The notes beneath the pieces are model-generated. The model ran no database searches and was not told the DNA's origin. It worked only from the letters and a program-made list of their open reading frames with translations. A stretch of 64,000 bases of DNA from Jannaschia pagri (lineage in GTDB: Bacteria; Pseudomonadota; Alphaproteobacteria; Rhodobacterales; Rhodobacteraceae). Positions 55,238 to 64,000 of the stretch are shown here, piece after piece. The stretch lies in NCBI RefSeq assembly GCF_019655435.1, contig NZ_BPFH01000001.1, forward strand, positions 496,001 through 560,000, given 5' to 3'. Both the position numbers and the translations under genes were made by a program. How positions within the stretch are numbered: the stretch's first letter is position 1; the number at the start of each line of letters is the position of its first letter.

Positions 55238-57256
55238 ATGCGTTTGCCCGACAGTTTCTTTGATGAGATCCGCAACCGGCTCAGCCTGTCCCAGGTGGTC
55301 GGGCGCAAGGTCGTCTGGGACATGCGCAAGACCAATCAGGCCAAAGGCGACTGGTGGGCGCCCTGCCCCTTCCACCAGGAGAAATCCGCCAGTTTTCATG
55401 TGGTTGACGACAAGGGGTATTACTACTGCTTCGGCTGCCAGGCGAAGGGCAACATCTTCAAGTTTGTGCAGGAAACCGAAAACGTCAGCTTCATGGAATC
55501 GGTCGAAATCCTGGCGCGTGAGGCCGGGCTTCCGATGCCCGCCCGCGACCCGAAGGCCGCCGAGGTGGCCGACCGTCGCACGGAACTGGCCAAGGTCACC
55601 GAAGCGGCAACAAAGTGGTTCCGGCTGCAACTCAATACCGGCGCCGCCGCCGAGGCCCGCGCCTATCTGGACCGTCGCGGCCTGCACCGTGAAACGGTGG
55701 AGCGGTTTGAGATCGGCTTTGCCCCCAGCACGTCGGATGCGCTGATCCAAGACCTGACGGCCAAGGGCATCCCCTATGACATGCTGGAGGCCACGGGCCT
55801 CGCCGTCACCGAGGACGGGCGCGGCAGGCGCGACCGCTTCATCAACCGGATTATCTTTCCCATCCGCGACGCCCGCGACCGCGTCATCGGCTTTGGCGGG
55901 CGGGCCATGAACCCCAATGCGCGGGCGAAGTACCTGAACTCCCCCGAGACGGAGCTGTTCGACAAGGGCGCCAACCTCTACAACTTGCGGGCTGCCCGGC
56001 AGGCGGCGGGCAAGGGGCATCCCTTCGTCGTGGCCGAAGGGTACATGGATGTGATCGCCCTGCACCAGGCGGGGTTCGAGGCCGCGGTGGCCCCCCTAGG
56101 CACCGCCGTGACCGAGCGCCAGTTGGCCATGATGTGGAAAGTCACGCCCGAGCCCTTGATCGCTCTGGACGGTGATGCCGCTGGCCAAAAGGCCGGTCTG
56201 CGCGTGGCAGACCTGTCCCTGCCGCTGATCGCCGCGGGACAATCCCTGCGCTTCGCGGTCCTGCCCCAGGGCCAAGACCCGGACGATCTGATCCGTGCCG
56301 AGGGTCCAAGTGCGATGCAGCGCGTCTTGGATGGCGCACGCTCCATGCTGTCGCTCCTGTGGGCGCGCGAAATCGAGGGGAAATCCTTCGACAGCCCCGA
56401 GCGCCGCGCCATGCTGGACCGCGACCTGCGCAGCCTGCTGGGCCGGATCAAGGACTCCAGCCTGCGCAAACAATATCGTGCCGAAGTGGCTCGCAAGTGG
56501 ACAGAGCTGTTTGACTTACCGTTTGACGGCTCGCTGGACCCCAGTCCGTCAGCCACGCTTGACCCCACGGCTTATGACGCGCCAACCCACGACGGCGTTA
56601 CTGTCTATGACGCTACCCCGGCACCAACGCCCCGTCCTCGCATATGGCGTGACCGCCACACACCAGCCCCGGCCAAATCGGTCACACGAAATTCGCCCAT
56701 CGCCCAAGGAAGCCTTAACCCTGACACAGTGCTGGAACAGGTGGCGCTTGCGGGGTTGGTTTTGCATCCCGCGTTGCTGGAGGAGTTCACCGCCACGCTG
56801 GAGGATATGACCTGGTCAACAGATCAGACCGCGCGCATCGCGCTGGCCCTGTTGGATGTCCCAGCCGGGGCCGATACGGCGACGGTCCGACGGGAAATGT
56901 CTCAAAATTTAGACGAAGATACACTTGATCGCTTGCTTGCTCAGCCCCAGGTGTCCATTTCACCTATCGCCAAATCGGGTGCCACCTCCGAAACGGCCAG
57001 ACGCTGCATTCTCGACGTCCTCAACCGTTTAGCAGCGCGGCGCGGGGTCGACCGGGAGCGTCATGAGGCTATTGAGGATATCGTTGAGGGCGCAGACGAG
57101 GGGATAACGTGGCGTTTGGCAGAGTCGACGCGTTGGCTCGAAGCGGCCAACAAACCAGCAGAGGGGACCGAGGACAGCCTGTCCGAAACCTCCAACGCGG
57201 CCCACTACGATAGCCTTTTGGCCACGCCGAAAGGGAAGACACGCAAAGACGGGTGA
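55238..57256 (+). CDS. dnaG: DNA primase DnaG
   Basis: Makes RNA primers at the replication fork; 672 residues. The N-terminal CHC2 zinc finger has CPFHQEKSASFHVVDDKG and CFGCQAKGN (about 40-75). The TOPRIM core follows, with VVAEGYMDVIALHQAG near residues 264-279. A C-terminal DnaB-interacting part (about 430-640) completes it. The ATG at 55238 follows GAGAG. It precedes rpoD, as in the classic macromolecular synthesis order, but without rpsU. Confidence 0.96.
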   Translation: MRLPDSFFDEIRNRLSLSQVVGRKVVWDMRKTNQAKGDWWAPCPFHQEKSASFHVVDDKGYYYCFGCQAKGNIFKFVQETENVSFMESVEILAREAGLPMPARDPKAAEVADRRTELAKVTEAATKWFRLQLNTGAAAEARAYLDRRGLHRETVERFEIGFAPSTSDALIQDLTAKGIPYDMLEATGLAVTEDGRGRRDRFINRIIFPIRDARDRVIGFGGRAMNPNARAKYLNSPETELFDKGANLYNLRAARQAAGKGHPFVVAEGYMDVIALHQAGFEAAVAPLGTAVTERQLAMMWKVTPEPLIALDGDAAGQKAGLRVADLSLPLIAAGQSLRFAVLPQGQDPDDLIRAEGPSAMQRVLDGARSMLSLLWAREIEGKSFDSPERRAMLDRDLRSLLGRIKDSSLRKQYRAEVARKWTELFDLPFDGSLDPSPSATLDPTAYDAPTHDGVTVYDATPAPTPRPRIWRDRHTPAPAKSVTRNSPIAQGSLNPDTVLEQVALAGLVLHPALLEEFTATLEDMTWSTDQTARIALALLDVPAGADTATVRREMSQNLDEDTLDRLLAQPQVSISPIAKSGATSETARRCILDVLNRLAARRGVDRERHEAIEDIVEGADEGITWRLAESTRWLEAANKPAEGTEDSLSETSNAAHYDSLLATPKGKTRKDG

Positions 57257-57342
57257 TTCGGGGTGCGGCCCCCGACGATTCGCGCTAGTGATTCGTAATT
57301 CGCCTGGATTATATGGAATCACCCGCCGGAGGAGCGTCAGAG

Positions 57343-59331
57343 ATGGCCAAAGACACCGACGACCAGAAGCAGGACAATGAGGGCGATATCTCCCTCGATA
57401 TGAGCCAGGCGGCCGTCAAACGCATGATCGCGGAAGCGCGCACGCGCGGCTACATCACCTACGATCAGCTGAACCAGGTGTTGCCGCCGGAACAGGTGTC
57501 CTCCGAGCAAATCGAAGACGTGATGTCCATGCTGTCCGAGATGGGCATTAACATCATCGAAGCCGAAGAAGCCGAGGACGAAGAAGAAAAGCCCCAGGGC
57601 TCCACCGCTGTCGTCGACGCCTCGAAAAAGGGTGGCGATGTCGCAACCACGGACGGCCCCGCCGAAAAGCTGGACCGCACCGACGATCCCGTCCGCATGT
57701 ACCTGCGCGAGATGGGCTCGGTTGAGCTGCTGTCGCGCGAGGGCGAAATCGCCATCGCGAAGCGGATCGAGGCCGGGCGCAACACGATGATCCTGGGGCT
57801 TTGTGAAAGCCCCCTGACCTTCCAGGCGATTACGATCTGGCGCGACGAACTTCTGTCCGAAGACATCCTCCTGCGCGATGTTATCGACCTCGAGACGACC
57901 TTCGGCGACCAGATGGGCGACGATGACGAAACCTCAGTCGTGGGCGCCGCTGCCACCGCGCAGCCCGCCAACGACAACAAGGCCGAGGCCAAGCAGGAGT
58001 TGGATGCCGACGGTAACCCGATCAGCTCCGACGATGACGACGACGAAGACGACGGCGCGAACATGTCGCTCGCCGCGATGGAGGCCGCGCTTAAGCCCCG
58101 CGTCTTGGAGACCCTCGACCGTATCGCCGACGACTACGCGAACCTAGCCGAGATGCAGGACCTGCGGATCAGCGCGACGCTGAACGAAGACGACAGCTTC
58201 TCCGACAAGGAGGAGGCGACCTATCAGGCCCTCCGCTCCGAAATCGTTGAACTGGTGAACGGTCTGCACCTGCACAACAACCGGATCGAAGCGCTGATCG
58301 ACCAGCTTTACGGCATCAACCGCCGGATCATGTCCATCGACTCGGGCATGGTGAAGCTGGCCGACCAGGCCCGCATCAACCGCCGCGAATTCGTCGAGGC
58401 TTATCGCGGCCAAGAACTCGACCCCACCTGGGTCGAGCGGATGATGGAAAAGCCCGGCCGCGGCTGGCAGGCCCTGTTCGACCGCAACCGTGCCAAGGTC
58501 GAGGAACTGCGCGGCGACATGGCCCAGGTCGGCCAATACGTCGGCGTCGACATAACCGAATTCCGCCGCATCGTGAACCAGGTCCAGAAGGGCGAGAAAG
58601 AAGCCCGTCAGGCCAAAAAGGAAATGGTCGAGGCGAACCTGCGCCTCGTGATCTCCATCGCCAAGAAGTACACGAACCGTGGCCTGCAATTCCTGGATCT
58701 GATCCAGGAGGGCAATATCGGCCTGATGAAGGCCGTCGATAAGTTCGAGTATCGTCGCGGCTATAAGTTCTCGACCTATGCCACCTGGTGGATCCGCCAG
58801 GCGATCACCCGGTCTATTGCCGACCAGGCCCGCACGATCCGTATTCCGGTCCATATGATCGAGACGATCAACAAGCTGGTCCGCACAGGTCGCCAGATGC
58901 TGCACGAAATCGGCCGGGAACCGACGCCCGAGGAACTGGCCGCCAAGCTGCAGATGCCGCTGGAAAAAGTCCGCAAGGTGATGAAAATCGCCAAGGAACC
59001 GATCTCCCTTGAGACGCCCATCGGGGACGAGGAAGACAGCCAGCTGGGCGATTTCATCGAGGACAAGAACGCTGTTCTGCCGCTGGACTCGGCCATTCAG
59101 GAGAACCTGAAGGAGACCACGACCCGTGTGCTCGCCTCGCTCACGCCGCGCGAGGAACGTGTGCTGCGCATGCGCTTCGGGATCGGCATGAACACCGACC
59201 ATACCTTGGAAGAGGTCGGCCAGCAGTTCTCGGTCACCCGCGAACGGATCCGCCAGATCGAAGCGAAGGCCCTGCGGAAGCTCAAGCACCCAAGCCGGAG
59301 TCGGAAGCTGCGGTCGTTCCTAGATCAGTGA
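57343..59331 (+). CDS. rpoD: Primary sigma factor RpoD
   Basis: Housekeeping sigma-70, 662 residues. An acidic N-terminal region 1 and a non-conserved acidic insert ([10 protein letters not shown] near residue 230) precede sigma region 2 ([20 protein letters not shown] and [15 protein letters not shown]). Region 4 ends with [20 protein letters not shown] near 640. The start at 57343 has a GGAGGAG site about eight bases before; an in-frame start 30 bases upstream lacks one. Its stop overlaps the next gene's GTG. Confidence 0.97.
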   Translation: MAKDTDDQKQDNEGDISLDMSQAAVKRMIAEARTRGYITYDQLNQVLPPEQVSSEQIEDVMSMLSEMGINIIEAEEAEDEEEKPQGSTAVVDASKKGGDVATTDGPAEKLDRTDDPVRMYLREMGSVELLSREGEIAIAKRIEAGRNTMILGLCESPLTFQAITIWRDELLSEDILLRDVIDLETTFGDQMGDDDETSVVGAAATAQPANDNKAEAKQELDADGNPISSDDDDDEDDGANMSLAAMEAALKPRVLETLDRIADDYANLAEMQDLRISATLNEDDSFSDKEEATYQALRSEIVELVNGLHLHNNRIEALIDQLYGINRRIMSIDSGMVKLADQARINRREFVEAYRGQELDPTWVERMMEKPGRGWQALFDRNRAKVEELRGDMAQVGQYVGVDITEFRRIVNQVQKGEKEARQAKKEMVEANLRLVISIAKKYTNRGLQFLDLIQEGNIGLMKAVDKFEYRRGYKFSTYATWWIRQAITRSIADQARTIRIPVHMIETINKLVRTGRQMLHEIGREPTPEELAAKLQMPLEKVRKVMKIAKEPISLETPIGDEEDSQLGDFIEDKNAVLPLDSAIQENLKETTTRVLASLTPREERVLRMRFGIGMNTDHTLEEVGQQFSVTRERIRQIEAKALRKLKHPSRSRKLRSFLDQ

Positions 59332-60032
59332 GCGACGGCGGCACGCCGACACCACAACGGCTGATACTTCTGCGCGTGGTCGCGGCGTGGATGAGAGTAT
59401 CGGTCATTGTCTTTTCTCTTATAGTCGGGGCATTTTTCATTTCGGTGTTCCTTCGCCCGTCGGACCCTCCGTTTCTCGTGTCCTCGGCTTACATTGAATA
59501 CTGGAAGGTGCCTGCTTACCTCATCGGACTGGCAATAGGAGCCATTTGCGCCGCTATCCTTCTTGTGCCGAAGTCCCTTCGACTAGAGTTAACGCGACAC
59601 ACTTCCTTGCCCGCTCCGGACCCGAGACGTGAAGTCAAATCAGTCTATGGCAAAGCCTTTTACGCATTGGTTCTGGTCGTTATCATGGCCTTTGCAGTGA
59701 AAGAGATGATTTTGGAGGCATTCCCCTATTGGTTCTCTTCAGGCCAGGGGATTGAAAGGACGGAGGTCGTCTTCATGGGTTACCCCGTCTCTCAAAAAAT
59801 GGGCGACGGCTGGCGTCTTGTAGCGGTCAATGGACACCGGCGCCTCGTACCTATCAGATCCCGTCTCCTACGGCATTGCCTGTCTGACGGGTCCCAGCTC
59901 ACCCTGACAGGCGAAGAAGGAAGTTATGGCATGTACGTCCACAGCCTGGTCGCCTTAGACAGCAGGCACAGAGACATGATCGAGATCGATTTCCTACAGG
60001 GAACCTATCGAGTTCCAAACAGGTGTACGTAA
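59328..60032 (+). CDS. Hypothetical membrane protein downstream of rpoD
   Basis: A 234-residue protein of unknown function with three predicted membrane helices (about 22-42, 62-82 and 108-126) and a polar C-terminal domain. It uses a GTG start overlapping the rpoD stop. Base composition is noticeably A/T richer than the neighbours, suggesting transfer or a lineage-specific gene. No known domain was recognised. The overlap could couple its translation to rpoD or be accidental. Confidence 0.6.
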   Translation: MSDGGTPTPQRLILLRVVAAWMRVSVIVFSLIVGAFFISVFLRPSDPPFLVSSAYIEYWKVPAYLIGLAIGAICAAILLVPKSLRLELTRHTSLPAPDPRREVKSVYGKAFYALVLVVIMAFAVKEMILEAFPYWFSSGQGIERTEVVFMGYPVSQKMGDGWRLVAVNGHRRLVPIRSRLLRHCLSDGSQLTLTGEEGSYGMYVHSLVALDSRHRDMIEIDFLQGTYRVPNRCT

Positions 60033-60047
60033 AGGACGCGTCGTGCC

Positions 60048-60311
60048 ATGAATCTTCTAAAGAAACTCTTCAGCGGCGGGCCAAAAGAGCCGCCTGCTCC
60101 CGCCTCCGTGGACTACCAGGGCTATAAGATCACGCCCGCACCAGAGAAGACCGGGGCCGAATACCGCATCGGTGCGATGATCGAGAAGGATGGCAAAACC
60201 CATCACCTGATCCGGGCGGATACGCTGCGGGATGCGGATGCCGCCTCTGACGCGTCCATCGCGAAGGCACAGCAGATGATTGACCACCTGGGCGACCGCC
60301 TCTTCAACTGA
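60048..60311 (+). CDS. HlyU family protein
   Basis: An 87-residue protein of the HlyU family: MNLLKKLFSGGPKEPPAP at the N-terminus, then a compact domain with YQGYKITPAPEKTGAEYRIG (about 23-42) and GKTHHLIRADTLRDADAA. These proteins are annotated as transcriptional regulators after the Vibrio haemolysin activator, but this short form has no helix-turn-helix visible, so its role is unclear. It starts 15 bases after the hypothetical gene. Confidence 0.8.
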   Translation: MNLLKKLFSGGPKEPPAPASVDYQGYKITPAPEKTGAEYRIGAMIEKDGKTHHLIRADTLRDADAASDASIAKAQQMIDHLGDRLFN

Positions 60312-60396
60312 GCGGCCTCCTGAGGCTTTTGGTCCCATTGAGACGACGCTGAAGCGCCCCACGTTTGGGTCACACAGTTCTAATTCCCTTTAGACC

Positions 60397-60864
60397 ATGC
60401 CCCATCCCATTCCCACGACTGACCTCGCCCCGCCCCTCCGTCAGGCCCTTAAGGGCCATGATGTGATCGTGTTCGACGGGGAATGCGTCCTCTGTTCACG
60501 CTTCTTCCGATTTGTCCTGCGCCACGACAAACAGAGCCGCTTTCGTTTCGTGACGGCGCAGTCGCCCCTGGGTCAGGCGCTCTATGGTGACTTGGGCCTG
60601 CCGACCGATGACTTTGAGACCAACCTCGTCATCGTCAACAACCAGATCCATCAACGGCTCAACGCTTTTGCTGCTGCGATGTCGGCGCTCGGCTGGCCCT
60701 GGCGAGTTCTGGCGAGCGCCCGATATGTCCCCGAACCTCTGTCCTCCACGCTGTACCACGCCATCGCACGCCGCCGGTATCGCATCTTTGGCCGCTACGA
60801 CCACTGTATGATCCCGACCCCAGAGGTGCGCGATCGCTTCCTCGACCTGCCGCGCGCCGCGTGA
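60397..60864 (+). CDS. DCC family thiol-disulfide oxidoreductase-like protein (DUF393)
   Basis: A 155-residue protein whose motif DGECVLCSRFFRFVLRHD (about residues 27-44) is the DxxCxxC signature of the DCC family, thioredoxin-like proteins of uncertain function. No signal peptide is seen. The stop overlaps the next gene's GTG start (GTGA), linking it to a DUF4166 protein. The pairing suggests a shared function. Confidence 0.85.
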   Translation: MPHPIPTTDLAPPLRQALKGHDVIVFDGECVLCSRFFRFVLRHDKQSRFRFVTAQSPLGQALYGDLGLPTDDFETNLVIVNNQIHQRLNAFAAAMSALGWPWRVLASARYVPEPLSSTLYHAIARRRYRIFGRYDHCMIPTPEVRDRFLDLPRAA

Positions 60865-61373
60865 CGTCGCTCTATGCGCGCGTCATGGGCGATGCCTTTG
60901 GCCATCTGCCCACGGCATTGGCCCATTTCCACGGGGGCACAGGGCGGTGGTCCGGAACCGCTCACCTGCGGCAAGGGTCACGTCTGGCCCGAGGTGCCGC
61001 GCGCCTTGCCGGCTACCCTGATACCTCAGGCCCCGTACCGCTCGTCCTGACGATCACAGCCGATGGCGACACGGAGACTTGGCAGAGGGCGTTCGATGGC
61101 CACACCGTCACCACGCGGCAGAGGCAAGCAGGACCGGAGCACATCGCGGAGACCGTTGGCCCCAGCACGCTTTTGATGCGCCCCACGGTCAGCGGCCGTG
61201 CCTTAACCATGGGCGTCACTGGCAGTCGGCTAGGTCCCCTTCCCCTACCGCCCGTATTACACGGTGGTGGCCGCGAAGAGGCGGACGGCGACAGCATCCA
61301 CTTCGACGTGACCGCCCATGTCACTGGAATTGGTCTGCTCATAGGATACGCCGGGACCCTATCTCCGGAGTGA
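60861..61373 (+). CDS. DUF4166-like protein
   Basis: A 170-residue protein resembling DUF4166, with an N-terminal SLYARVMGDAFGHLPTALAHFH (about 3-24; family-like LPxxLxxFH) and a beta-rich remainder (LVLTITADGDTETWQRAFDG). The GTG start overlaps the DCC gene stop. No catalytic motif or signal peptide is visible. Function unknown; it probably acts with the DCC protein. Confidence 0.65.
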   Translation: MTSLYARVMGDAFGHLPTALAHFHGGTGRWSGTAHLRQGSRLARGAARLAGYPDTSGPVPLVLTITADGDTETWQRAFDGHTVTTRQRQAGPEHIAETVGPSTLLMRPTVSGRALTMGVTGSRLGPLPLPPVLHGGGREEADGDSIHFDVTAHVTGIGLLIGYAGTLSPE

Positions 61374-61377
61374 TCCC

Positions 61378-61797
61378 ATGCACACGACCTTTACCATTCA
61401 AACGCGCGGCCCCGGCCTGACGGAGATCACCCGCGATGTTGCGGCTTGGTTGCCCGATGGCAGCGGGCTGCTGACACTGTTCATCCGCCATACCTCGGCC
61501 AGCTTGCTGATCCAGGAAAACGCGGACCCAGAGGTTCGGCCTGACCTCACCGCATTCCTGCGCCGGCTCGCCCCGCCGACAACGGACCCAAGCATGGCTT
61601 ACCTGACCCATACATATGAGGGCCCAGACGATATGCCGGGCCATATCAAGTCCATGCTCCTGCCGACCAACTTAAGCATTCCGGTCATCGATGGGCGAAT
61701 GGTTCTGGGCACGTGGCAGGGCATCTACGTGGTCGAACACCGGGATCGTCCGCACAGCCGGGACGTGGTCGCCCACTTCTTGCGGGATGTTGCATAG
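61378..61797 (+). CDS. YjbQ family protein (secondary thiamine-phosphate synthase family)
   Basis: A 139-residue protein of the UPF0047/YjbQ family, with the conserved LFIRHTSASLLIQENADPEV (about 35-54) and a C-terminal GTWQGIYVVEHRDRPHSR. Members can have weak thiamine-phosphate synthase activity and are otherwise of uncertain role. It begins four bases after the DUF4166 gene, so it may be co-transcribed. It ends at a gene-free stretch. Confidence 0.85.
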   Translation: MHTTFTIQTRGPGLTEITRDVAAWLPDGSGLLTLFIRHTSASLLIQENADPEVRPDLTAFLRRLAPPTTDPSMAYLTHTYEGPDDMPGHIKSMLLPTNLSIPVIDGRMVLGTWQGIYVVEHRDRPHSRDVVAHFLRDVA

Positions 61798-62343
61798 CTC
61801 TGCGACGCCTGGACTTCGGACGTAAGCGGTCCCGGCTGAATTCACCGACGCGCGCCTGCATCCCGCACCCAAGGTGACAGCCGAGTGACGGGTTACGGCA
61901 CTGACGGCGAGAAAGCCGACCAACACAGTCGTATGGACCGTCGCGCGCGCCCCACGCGGCTTCCCCGTCCAGCCTGAACCAAGCGAGCACTGCCGCCCCC
62001 TACAGCTCGACCTTGCGCTGCCAATGGAAACCGAGGAACGGCCCTTGAGACCTCGGTCACGACAAAGGCGCCAGCGTGAGAGTGCCACAGCGCAGACCCG
62101 AGCACATCCTAACGGGCCACGCGAACGATCACATCCTGCGCACGGCACGGTTAGCGACCAGCCACCTGCAAATGGATCCCGACGTCCCGCGTCCCGCGCC
62201 ACCAGACGACTTGCGCCCCTTACCCTACGCCGCTGGCCACCATCCGGCGCAATGCGCAACCACCCCGATCGCTCCACGCGACAGCCATGCCGTGCCGTGG
62301 CCTGCGAGCCTAGCGGACGCCCGACCCAACTCCGCGTCACCGC
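61798..62343. other. Gene-free stretch
   Basis: About 545 bases with no supported gene between yjbQ and the MCP-like gene, both of which point into it. Frames on both strands are open for long stretches because of high GC but have no domain resemblance and no good start sites. It may be decayed coding sequence. Confidence 0.5.
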
Positions 62344-63180
62344 CTAAGCCACCGAGCGACTATCCTGCCCACCAACCTGCTCGATCAGGCCAAGCGCCTC
62401 TCGGACGATGTGCTGATTGGCCGCCGAGCCGTCGATGGCCGCTTGGTCTTGGTCGTCCAACTCGGACAACCGTTGCAGCAGGCCACGCACCTCAGCCCCG
62501 TCCCGATCCAAGTCTTTTCGCAGACCTTCGACCATGGCCCGCGCCGCCGTTGAACTTTGCCGCGATGTGGCCAGCGTCTCAACAACCGTCACATTGGCCG
62601 ACATCAGCGCCTCCATCGGGTCCTGCGTCCCCAGCACACGATCCCGCATGGACGCCAATTGCTGGGCCAGCTTGACGATGAGGTCATCAATCAGCTTCGC
62701 GCGGGTGCTCGATTGCTCCGACAGGGCCTGCATCTCTCGGGCAACCACAGCAAACCCTAGCCCCGCCTCGCCAGCGCGGGCCGCTTCGACCGATGCGTTA
62801 ATCGCCAGCAGTCGAGCAAGGCGCGCAATGTTTGACACGGCCCGCGCGTGCCCCTCCACGTCAATAAGCGCCTGCTGCAAAGCCGCTTCGTCGTTGAGCA
62901 GCTTGTCCATATGGTCTCGCACCGCCACTGCCCGATGGCCCAGAACCTCTGCCTGGTTTTGGAGAGTCTCCACTCGCTCCCCTGCGCCACGAAAGTAGGC
63001 TCCTAACTCGGTCTGTCGCGCCAGGAGACCATCGAACCGATCCTGAACCCCCGCCACATCCGCCAAAACCGCACGCGTCTGATCCCGCCGCTGATGGGCG
63101 GCGCGGTTGACCCGTTGCGCATTGCCCAGAATGGTTCGCAACAGGGTGCCTAGACGTCCAAGGGCAGTGTCCGCGACCAT
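62344..63180 (-). CDS. Soluble methyl-accepting chemotaxis-like signalling protein
   Basis: A 278-residue helical protein with the MCP signalling hairpin in a variant form (LLAINASVEAARAGEAGLGF at about 124-143, then REMQALSEQSS). Classic receptors have the sequence ALNAAIEAARAGExGRGFAVVA. There is no membrane helix, signal peptide or recognisable sensor domain, so it would be cytoplasmic and form a coiled-coil bundle. The start at 63180 has a GGAGAG site. No che genes are nearby; it may join chemoreceptor arrays or act separately. Confidence 0.75.
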   Translation of the reverse strand: MVADTALGRLGTLLRTILGNAQRVNRAAHQRRDQTRAVLADVAGVQDRFDGLLARQTELGAYFRGAGERVETLQNQAEVLGHRAVAVRDHMDKLLNDEAALQQALIDVEGHARAVSNIARLARLLAINASVEAARAGEAGLGFAVVAREMQALSEQSSTRAKLIDDLIVKLAQQLASMRDRVLGTQDPMEALMSANVTVVETLATSRQSSTAARAMVEGLRKDLDRDGAEVRGLLQRLSELDDQDQAAIDGSAANQHIVREALGLIEQVGGQDSRSVA

Positions 63181-63349
63181 CGCATCTCTCCGTCAGCACT
63201 GTCTCGGACTTAGCCCAACGGATTTAATGGCCGATTAACGGGCGTCTGACCCTTGCCAACACCATCCATGGGGCGGCACAGTGTTGTCGCACCAAGGACT
63301 GGTTCCCGCTGCCACATATGGCGGGGCCTCGGGCCACCGGAGACGTAAT

Positions 63350-63814
63350 ATGCGCTGCCCTTTCTGTGGAAACGTGGACACTCAGGTCAAGGACTCGCGA
63401 CCGGCTGAGGATCACGTGGCCATTCGCAGACGCCGATCCTGCCCGGCCTGCGGTGGGCGGTTCACAACCTACGAACGGGTCCAGCTGCGCGACTTGGTGG
63501 TCATCAAAACAACGGGCAAGCGGGAGGAGTTCGACCGCGACAAGCTGGAACGCTCCATCCGGATTTCCATGCAAAAGCGGCCCGTCGACCCGGAGCGGAT
63601 CGACCAGATGATTTCCGGGATCGTGCGGCGGCTGGAAAGCATGGGCGAGACGGATATTCAGTCCAAGGCCATCGGCGAGATCGTCATGGAAAGCCTGGCC
63701 CGGATCGACACCGTTGCCTATGTGCGGTTTGCAAGCGTTTACAAGAACTTCCAAGCGGCTGACGACTTCGAGGATTTCGTGTCCGAACTGCGCCCCCCCA
63801 CCCCGACATCGTGA
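63350..63814 (+). CDS. nrdR: Transcriptional repressor NrdR
   Basis: Represses ribonucleotide reductase genes when dATP is high; 154 residues. The N-terminal zinc ribbon is [17 protein letters not shown] and [14 protein letters not shown] (Cys3, Cys6, Cys31, Cys34), followed by an ATP-cone (about 46-136). The ATG at 63350 follows GGAG; an in-frame start 23 codons upstream is not conserved. It overlaps ribD by four bases (GTGA), the usual nrdR-rib operon order. Confidence 0.96.
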   Translation: MRCPFCGNVDTQVKDSRPAEDHVAIRRRRSCPACGGRFTTYERVQLRDLVVIKTTGKREEFDRDKLERSIRISMQKRPVDPERIDQMISGIVRRLESMGETDIQSKAIGEIVMESLARIDTVAYVRFASVYKNFQAADDFEDFVSELRPPTPTS

Positions 63815-64000
63815 CACCCGAAGACGATCGCCGCTGGATGGATGCGGCCCTGGCCCTGGCCGCGCGCGGGCTCGGACGGACATGGCCCAACCCCACCGTG
63901 GGCTGCATTATCGTCGCTGAGGGGCGCATGGTGGGACGGGCTCGCACGGCGGACGGCGGGCGCCCCCATGCGGAACCACAGGCCCTGGCACAGGCGGGCG
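63811..64000 (+). CDS. ribD: Riboflavin biosynthesis deaminase/reductase RibD (5' part)
   Basis: Start of the bifunctional diaminohydroxyphosphoribosylaminopyrimidine deaminase and reductase of riboflavin synthesis. It opens with GTG (overlapping the nrdR stop) and reads [27 protein letters not shown] and the zinc-binding HAE in [15 protein letters not shown]. The window ends after about 63 codons. Confidence 0.93.
   Translation, partial: MTPEDDRRWMDAALALAARGLGRTWPNPTVGCIIVAEGRMVGRARTADGGRPHAEPQALAQAG

Overview
The window is a stretch of chromosome from an alphaproteobacterium, almost certainly a Rhodobacterales (Roseobacter-group) member. The evidence is the GC-rich sequence, the family-typical proteins (UrtB with a long N-terminal extension, HlyU-family protein, DUF3422, DUF2306, tetrameric sarcosine oxidase, TRAP transporter), the dnaG-rpoD and yidC-MOSC-engB-argB gene orders, and short GC-rich dispersed repeats of the type seen in Rhodobacteraceae (2679-2725, 33889-33910, 5446-5462). 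No transposase, phage block, CRISPR array or rRNA was seen. One tRNA (Arg, UCU) is present.

Layout. 1-5.4 kb: end of urtA and urtBCDE, a urea ABC importer. 5.6-9.1 kb (minus): betB, a DUF2306 membrane protein and betA, translationally coupled, converting choline to glycine betaine. 9.4 kb: tRNA-Arg followed by decayed DNA holding a Gfo/Idh/MocA pseudogene, then two intact Gfo/Idh/MocA dehydrogenases (10.2-12.2 kb). 12.5-16.5 kb (minus): a 1326-residue RTX-type secreted protein. 16.7-17.8 kb: an ECF sigma factor and a convergent membrane anti-sigma-like protein. 18.1-20.9 kb: acnB with a terminator. 21-26.5 kb: TRAP transporter, DadA-like amino-acid oxidoreductase, a possible broken Lrp-type regulator and an Asp/Glu racemase-family protein. 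26.7-33.9 kb: ttcA, an EAL phosphodiesterase, yidC, MOSC protein, a 56-codon ORF, engB, argB. 34-38.6 kb: DUF3422 protein (minus), pntAB. 38.6-44.1 kb: two small secreted proteins with internal duplications, hppD with a divergent Lrp regulator, and a Kef-type antiporter. 44.8-49.7 kb: glutamate dehydrogenase, then a TadG/TadE-like trio with His-rich and poly-Asp tracts. 49.9-54.9 kb: soxBDAG sarcosine oxidase. 55.2-59.3 kb: dnaG and rpoD. 59.3-64 kb: small hypothetical genes, HlyU, DCC protein, DUF4166, YjbQ, a soluble MCP-like protein, nrdR and the start of ribD.

The genes are mainly housekeeping plus marine-type nitrogen and osmolyte metabolism. Urea uptake, choline-to-betaine oxidation, sarcosine oxidation (the last demethylation step of betaine breakdown), glutamate dehydrogenase, and the DadA/racemase/TRAP set together suggest scavenging of methylated and D-amino nitrogen compounds. 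The most interesting unexplained items are the orphan Tad-like trio, the hairpin abutting the soxB start, the convergent sigma/anti-sigma pair beside a giant RTX gene, the 56-codon ORF coupled on both sides, and the two secreted proteins built from duplicated modules.
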